A DNA stretch of 64,000 nucleotides from Agrobacterium rubi TR3 = NBRC 13261 (GTDB taxonomy: Bacteria; Pseudomonadota; Alphaproteobacteria; Rhizobiales; Rhizobiaceae), in the NCBI RefSeq assembly GCF_000739935.1, contig NZ_BBJU01000007.1, positions 434,001 to 498,000 on the forward strand, read 5' to 3'. Position 1 is the first letter of the stretch; each line of letters starts with the position of its first letter. Shown piece by piece: positions 59,872 through 64,000 of the stretch. The position numbers were made by a program, and so were the translations under genes. Under the pieces are notes generated by a model that was not told the origin of the DNA, did no database searches, and worked only from the letters and a program-made list of their open reading frames with translations.

Positions 59872-60792
59872 ATGGGGTCTGGAGTTTCAATTCTCGGCAT
59901 TTTCGTTGCCGATACTGCCTATCTCGCTCCGCGCATGCCTGTCATCGGTGAAACCATTACCGGCAGCGGCTTTTCCGTCGGTCCCGGCGGCAAGGGCTCC
60001 AATCAGGCCGTCGCAGCGGCGCGGGCGGGTGCCGACGTCACGTTCATTTCCAAGATCGGTCGCGATACCTTTGGTGATCTGGCGCTGAAAACCTACGAAC
60101 AGGCGGGCGTCACAACGAGGCTGACCATTCTCGATGATCATCCCACCGGTGCTGCCTTTATCTATGTCAACGATACGACCGGCGATAACGCCATCATCGT
60201 GTATGCCGGAGCAGCCGGTACGATTGATGTCAGTGATGTCGAAGCGGCACGGGACACCATCACGCAGTCGGCAGTGTTCGTCACGCAACTGGAACAGCCC
60301 GCACGCGCTGCTCATCGCGCGCTAGAAATAGCTCGCGATGCCGGTGTCACGACCATTTTCAACCCAGCGCCTGCCGAAGCTTTTCCCACGGAAATCTATA
60401 GTCTCTGCGACTTCATCGTTCCCAATGAAACCGAAGCCGCAGCACTGGTGGGCTTCCCGCTCGACACGTTGGATGATGCCAAGCGCGCGGGGGATGTGTT
60501 GCTGTCTCGCGGTGCCGGCATGGCGCTCATCACGCTTGGTGCTCGCGGCGTGTTGTTTCATGCAGCCGACCAATCCGTCCATGTGCCAGCTATGTCTCAC
60601 GGCCCTGCCATCGATACCACCGGTGCCGGAGACGCCTTCGTGGGCGGTTTCGCAGCAGCCCTTTCACGAGGGGTAGCCCCGCTTGAGGCTGTTCGATTCG
60701 GATGCGCGACTGCTGGTATTGCCGTGACACGGCGCGGCACTGCGCCTGCCATGCCGACGCTTGCGGAAATCGAGGCATTACTGGCGCGCTGA
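59872..60792 (+). CDS. PfkB-family sugar kinase (ribokinase-like)
   Basis: A 306-residue kinase. Substrate-binding VGPGGKGSNQAVAAARAGAD near residues 38-57, NPAPAEAFP, VPNETEAAALVGF, and the ATP/anion-hole motif DTTGAGDAFVGGFAAAL with catalytic Asp are intact. The sequence is close to ribokinase. The ATG at 59872 follows GGAG; an in-frame TTG at 59860 is less likely. It links the CUT1 transporter with the downstream isomerase and Rbs-type transporter. Confidence 0.9.
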   Translation: MGSGVSILGIFVADTAYLAPRMPVIGETITGSGFSVGPGGKGSNQAVAAARAGADVTFISKIGRDTFGDLALKTYEQAGVTTRLTILDDHPTGAAFIYVNDTTGDNAIIVYAGAAGTIDVSDVEAARDTITQSAVFVTQLEQPARAAHRALEIARDAGVTTIFNPAPAEAFPTEIYSLCDFIVPNETEAAALVGFPLDTLDDAKRAGDVLLSRGAGMALITLGARGVLFHAADQSVHVPAMSHGPAIDTTGAGDAFVGGFAAALSRGVAPLEAVRFGCATAGIAVTRRGTAPAMPTLAEIEALLAR

Positions 60793-60962
60793 GGTCATCA
60801 ACTCACAGGCAGATTTGAGGGTGCAGGTCTCTGCCCCGTCACGCCTGCCCATGAATGCTTGCAGCAGCCACCGCCGCGCGTTTTTTGGCGTTCTCAGACT
60901 ACCGAATAAGGTCAGAAAACGGCGTCGCGAGAACGATTTGATGCAATGCACAACATATATAG

Positions 60963-60990
60963 CTTTACAAAATAAAATTAATTTGTGAAG
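60963..60990. promoter_or_regulatory. imperfect inverted repeat upstream of the isomerase operon
   Basis: CTTTACAAA (60963-60971) and TTTGTGAAG (60982-60990) are reverse complements except for one base, with a 10-base A/T-rich spacer. It lies 34 bp before the GTG start of the isomerase gene, in a 231-bp gap, and could be an operator for a second sugar regulator. A TTGATG promoter-like hexamer lies near 60937. Confidence 0.35.
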
Positions 60991-61023
60991 TTGCCGTAAC
61001 AACGATTGAAGTGAGCCATTGCC

Positions 61024-62004
61024 GTGACCCAATTGAAATTTGCCACCCGTTTGAACTCGTTCGCCTCGAAACAATCAGCGGAATGGCCGGAGATTTCCGG
61101 CAAGCCTTCGATGCTGCAAATGGCAACGCGGGCCGCGAAAGTTGAAGGCCTGACGGATCTCGATCTCAATTATCCTGACCACGTCAACGACGATCCCGCT
61201 GTTCTGGCTCGTCAAATTGGCGATCTCGGTCTGGCGATCAATGGCTTTGCCATGCGCTATTACACCAATCCGGCCTTCAAGATCGGTGCCTTCACCAACC
61301 CGGATGCAGCTGTCAGGCGTGAAGCGATTGACCTTACGAAGAAGGGTATTGATGCCGCACGTGCCGCTGGCAGCAACCTGATGACGCTCTGGTTGGGTCA
61401 GGATGGCTTCGACTATGCCTTCCAGGCCGATTACCACACCCTGTGGCAACACGAGATCGATGGAATTCGTGAAGTTTGTACGCATGACCCGGATTGCCTC
61501 GTCAGTATCGAATACAAGCCGAACGAGCCCCGCTCTTACAGCCTGATGCCCGACTGCGCGACGACGCTTTTGGCGATCAAAGATGTTGATATGCCGAACC
61601 TCGGCGTCACGCTGGACTTTGCGCACGTCCTCTACGCCGATGAGCAGCCTGCTTTCGCGGCCGCCCTGATTGCCCGCTACAGCCGCGTTCTCGGTGTCCA
61701 CCTCAATGACGGTTACGCCAAGCGTGATGACGGTCTGATGGTTGGCGCCGTCCACACTCAGCAGACGATCGAGCTTCTGCGCCAGATCCGTAAGGACGGT
61801 TATGACGGCGCGATCTATTTCGACACCTTCCCTGACATGACGGGTCTCGACCCGGTTCACGAATGCGAAGTCAACATTCAGACCGTCAAGCGCATGCTGA
61901 AAATCGTCGATCGGATCGAGCAGGACAATCGCTTGTCCGGTGCCGTCGAACGTCAGGACGCCGTGTCCGCACAGGCGGTCATTCAGGAGCTGATGCTCGG
62001 CTGA
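61024..62004 (+). CDS. sugar phosphate isomerase/epimerase (xylose-isomerase-like TIM barrel)
   Basis: A 326-residue AP-endonuclease-2/xylose-isomerase-type barrel. Probable metal-ligand segments are VSIEYKPNEPRSY (Glu), LGVTLDFAHVLYADEQ (Asp, His), LGVHLNDGYAKRDD (His, Asp) and AIYFDTFPDM (Asp). It starts with GTG after GAAGTGAG. It is shorter than classical xylose or rhamnose isomerase, and its substrate is unknown. It precedes an Rbs-type binding protein by 79 bp, so it probably acts on the sugar imported by that system. Confidence 0.85.
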   Translation: MTQLKFATRLNSFASKQSAEWPEISGKPSMLQMATRAAKVEGLTDLDLNYPDHVNDDPAVLARQIGDLGLAINGFAMRYYTNPAFKIGAFTNPDAAVRREAIDLTKKGIDAARAAGSNLMTLWLGQDGFDYAFQADYHTLWQHEIDGIREVCTHDPDCLVSIEYKPNEPRSYSLMPDCATTLLAIKDVDMPNLGVTLDFAHVLYADEQPAFAAALIARYSRVLGVHLNDGYAKRDDGLMVGAVHTQQTIELLRQIRKDGYDGAIYFDTFPDMTGLDPVHECEVNIQTVKRMLKIVDRIEQDNRLSGAVERQDAVSAQAVIQELMLG

Positions 62005-62083
62005 TTTGCCCAAACAATCTCAAACCCTCGTAACCAAGGGCACGCAGCAAGCGTGCCGACATATTCCATCCGGGAGGAAGCCG

Positions 62084-63148
62084 ATGAAGACCTTTTTGAA
62101 GACGACCCTTGCTGCCGGGCTTGCCGCCAGCTTCCTGTTCAGCGCAGCTTTCGCGCAGGAACTCGCGCCGCTCAATTCCGACACCGAAAAGGACCGCATG
62201 GACTGGTCGCAGCTTGAAGCCAAGCTTGGCCCGTTCCCGAAACTGCCTGAAGGCACAAAGGCCGGTGCTGTTTCCAAGACGCTGACCAATGAATATTGGC
62301 GCTCCCTGGGTCTCGGATATGAAGCGCTCGGCAAAAAGGTCAACGTTCCCGTTGCTTACCAGGCCGCCCAGAGCGAGGGTGACCAGTTGGGCCAGCTGAC
62401 CATTGCCGAAGGCATGATCACGCAGGGCTATAATGTCCTGCTCGTGTCTCCGCAGACGGATGCCAACTTGCAGCCGGTGATCGAGCAGGCAAAGGCCGCC
62501 AGTATTCCTGTCGTCAACGTCAATGATGCGGTCATCCCGCAGGCCGAGCATTATGTCGGTAACGTTCAGCGCGACAACGGCGTGCGTGTTGCCAAGTGGT
62601 TCATCCAGAACCGCCCTGAAGGCGGCAAGGTGGCCATCGTTGAAGGACAGGCCGGTGTGTACGCCGCTGTCCAGCGCACCGATGGCTTCAAGTCGACCAT
62701 CAGCGAAGGTGGCAAGTTTCAGGTCGTCGCCAGCGTTCCCGGCAACTGGGATCGCCAGACGTCTTATGATGCCGCGACCAACATTCTCAACCAGCACCCT
62801 GACCTGATTGGTTTCTACGCCAACAATGACGGCATGGCGCTCGGTATTGTCGAAGCGGTCAAGGCTGCCGGTCTTGCAGGCAAGGTCGCAGTCTTCGGCA
62901 CGGATGGCATTTCCGATGCCTATGCGTCGATCAAGGCTGGCGAACTCACCGGCACCGTGGACAGCTTCCCGGTTCTGACGGGCGAGGTCGCGCTGGAAAC
63001 CGCGCTGCGTCTCGTTGCGGGTCAGAAGTTGCCGCGCGTTGTTGCGACGCCACAGGCGCTGATCACCGCTGACAATCTCAGCCGCTATCAGGGCGAGGGC
63101 GTCGATGTGCGCGCCGTGCTGATGGAAGATGCCAAGACGGCCAAGTAA
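62084..63148 (+). CDS. sugar ABC transporter substrate-binding protein (RbsB-type, CUT2)
   Basis: A 354-residue periplasmic binding protein with a Sec signal (MKTFLKTTLAAGLAASFLF ... AFAQ/ELAP). Mature motifs include GYNVLLVSPQTDANLQPVIE, IPVVNVNDAV, VAIVEGQAGVYAAVQRTDGF and LIGFYANNDGMALGIVEAVK, all typical of RbsB/LacI-like sugar-binding proteins. The ATG at 62084 follows GGGAGGAAGC. The Rbs-type ATPase gene comes next. Confidence 0.92.
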   Translation: MKTFLKTTLAAGLAASFLFSAAFAQELAPLNSDTEKDRMDWSQLEAKLGPFPKLPEGTKAGAVSKTLTNEYWRSLGLGYEALGKKVNVPVAYQAAQSEGDQLGQLTIAEGMITQGYNVLLVSPQTDANLQPVIEQAKAASIPVVNVNDAVIPQAEHYVGNVQRDNGVRVAKWFIQNRPEGGKVAIVEGQAGVYAAVQRTDGFKSTISEGGKFQVVASVPGNWDRQTSYDAATNILNQHPDLIGFYANNDGMALGIVEAVKAAGLAGKVAVFGTDGISDAYASIKAGELTGTVDSFPVLTGEVALETALRLVAGQKLPRVVATPQALITADNLSRYQGEGVDVRAVLMEDAKTAK

Positions 63149-63206
63149 CAAGCGCTCAGGGGAGGCGGGTTTCGCCCGCATCCTCATCAGCCTGAGAGGT
63201 GAAACG

Positions 63207-64000
63207 ATGACGCCGCGACTGAGATTCGAGACGATTTCCAAGAGTTTTCCCGGCGTCAATGCGCTGACGGATGTCTCCTTTGACGTGGCTCCCGGTGAAA
63301 TCCACGGACTTCTCGGCGAAAACGGTGCTGGTAAGTCCACCCTTTTGCGCATTCTATCAGGCGTGTTTCGCCCGACATCCGGCACCGTCTTCGTGGATGG
63401 TGAGGGCGTCGCCTTCAAGAAGCCGATGGATGCGCGTGCCGCCGGTATCGCGATGATCCATCAGGAGCTTCAGCAGGTGCCGCACTTAAGCGTCGCCCAG
63501 AATATGTTTCTCGGACATTCTCTGACGCATATGGGCGGCATGTTCGTCTCTCGCCGCGAACAGGAAGCCCGCGCCGCCGAAGCACTTGCTATGATCGACA
63601 AGAGCATCGACCCATCGGCACCGATTTCGTCGCTCAAGGTCGCGCAGCGCCAGATCGTCGAGATCGGCCGCGCGCTTCTCGACAAGGCGAAGGTCATCGC
63701 CATGGACGAGCCGACATCGAGCCTGACACCCAGCGAGTTCGATCGTCTGGCTGAAGTCATTGCCAGCCTGTCACAAAGTGGCGTGTCCATTATCTACGTG
63801 TCGCACAAGATGGATGAGGTGTTCCGCATCTGCCAACGCTCCAGCATCATGCGCGACGGCAAGCTGGTGGACATCGTGGACCTTGCCAAGGTCTCGGAAA
63901 CCGACGTGATCGCCAAGATGGTCGGTCGCGAATTGATGCAGGAAGAGCATAATTCCTTCGTTACCAATACCGTGAAACTCGAAGCCAGAAACCTGTCTTC
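63207..64000 (+). CDS. sugar ABC transporter ATPase (RbsA-type), cut by window end
   Basis: Open from the ATG at 63207 (after GAGAGGTG) to the last base, giving 264 codons of a protein that should be about 500 residues. Visible are Walker A GENGAGKST, the Q-loop AMIHQELQQVPHLSVAQN, the signature region SSLKVAQRQIVEIGRAL, Walker B VIAMDEPTSSL and the H-loop YVSHKMDEVF. This is the N-terminal of the two nucleotide-binding domains of RbsA/MglA/AraG-type proteins. The second half and a permease gene should follow outside the window. Confidence 0.92.
   Translation, partial: MTPRLRFETISKSFPGVNALTDVSFDVAPGEIHGLLGENGAGKSTLLRILSGVFRPTSGTVFVDGEGVAFKKPMDARAAGIAMIHQELQQVPHLSVAQNMFLGHSLTHMGGMFVSRREQEARAAEALAMIDKSIDPSAPISSLKVAQRQIVEIGRALLDKAKVIAMDEPTSSLTPSEFDRLAEVIASLSQSGVSIIYVSHKMDEVFRICQRSSIMRDGKLVDIVDLAKVSETDVIAKMVGRELMQEEHNSFVTNTVKLEARNLS

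Noticed and set aside
61979..63418. A long minus-strand open frame over the RbsB-type gene and the start of the RbsA-type gene
   Set aside because: Shadow of two conserved plus-strand genes.
1..64000. CRISPR arrays, prophage, insertion sequences, toxin-antitoxin modules
   Set aside because: No regularly spaced repeats, transposase, integrase, capsid or toxin-like genes were seen in any frame.

Overview
The window looks like chromosomal DNA of an alphaproteobacterium of the Rhizobiaceae (Agrobacterium/Rhizobium type). The evidence is the high-G+C coding style, ATGA/TGATG-coupled operons, ExoP/ExoQ-like exopolysaccharide genes, an ECF sigma/RskA/DUF4394 module, a PaoABC-type aldehyde oxidoreductase, and several ABC uptake systems typical of rhizobial genomes. 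No phage, integrase, insertion sequence or CRISPR array was seen. The genes at both window edges are cut.

Layout. (1) 1-13 kb: an exopolysaccharide cluster. It holds a 5'-truncated glycoside-hydrolase-like protein, GNAT acyltransferase, Wzx-type flippase, Wzz-type chain-length protein, Wzy/ExoQ-type polymerase, polysaccharide deacetylase, two GT4 glycosyltransferases, a methyltransferase and an acyltransferase-3 protein. (2) 13-15.3 kb: ECF sigma factor plus RskA-like anti-sigma, divergent from a secreted DUF4394 protein. The intergenic region carries an inverted repeat that looks like two face-to-face copies of one -35 element. (3) 15.5-20.2 kb: a ClpX-type zinc-finger protein, tRNA-Ser(CGA), and a tight three-gene operon of N-formylglutamate amidohydrolase-like protein, HExxxH/QEGLA peptidase (DUF1704) and GshB-like ATP-grasp ligase. 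The function of this trio is not obvious. (4) 20.2-23.7 kb: B12-dependent methylmalonyl-CoA mutase and a divergent AraC regulator.

(5) 23.7-46 kb: a large catabolic island. It contains HyuA/HyuB (ATP-dependent hydantoinase/oxoprolinase), a three-subunit molybdenum hydroxylase (FAD, 2Fe-2S and Mo subunits), a class III aminotransferase, a LysR regulator, PxpA with a stand-alone biotin carrier, biotin carboxylase and PxpB/PxpC (together a split urea-carboxylase-like set), a LivGFHM-type ABC transporter with its binding protein, and molybdenum-cofactor maturation genes (a MoeA-like/MocA-like fusion and XdhC split into two genes). Read together, these suggest uptake, hydroxylation and ATP-driven ring opening of a cyclic amide or N-heterocycle, followed by transamination. 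A two-part sequence element is shared by the leaders of the Mo-hydroxylase and pxp operons.

(6) 46-50.7 kb: a secreted-looking hypothetical protein, then paoABC. Its iron-sulphur subunit seems to have lost its Tat signal, and a decayed signal sequence is still readable upstream. (7) 51-54 kb: a GAF/degenerate-GGDEF/EAL phosphodiesterase followed by a PAS-GGDEF diguanylate cyclase. (8) 54-64 kb: a carbohydrate region with a divergent RbsD/FucU mutarotase, a MalK-type (CUT1) ABC system with a Tat-exported binding protein, a PfkB sugar kinase, a TIM-barrel sugar isomerase/epimerase, and the start of an Rbs-type (CUT2) ABC system.
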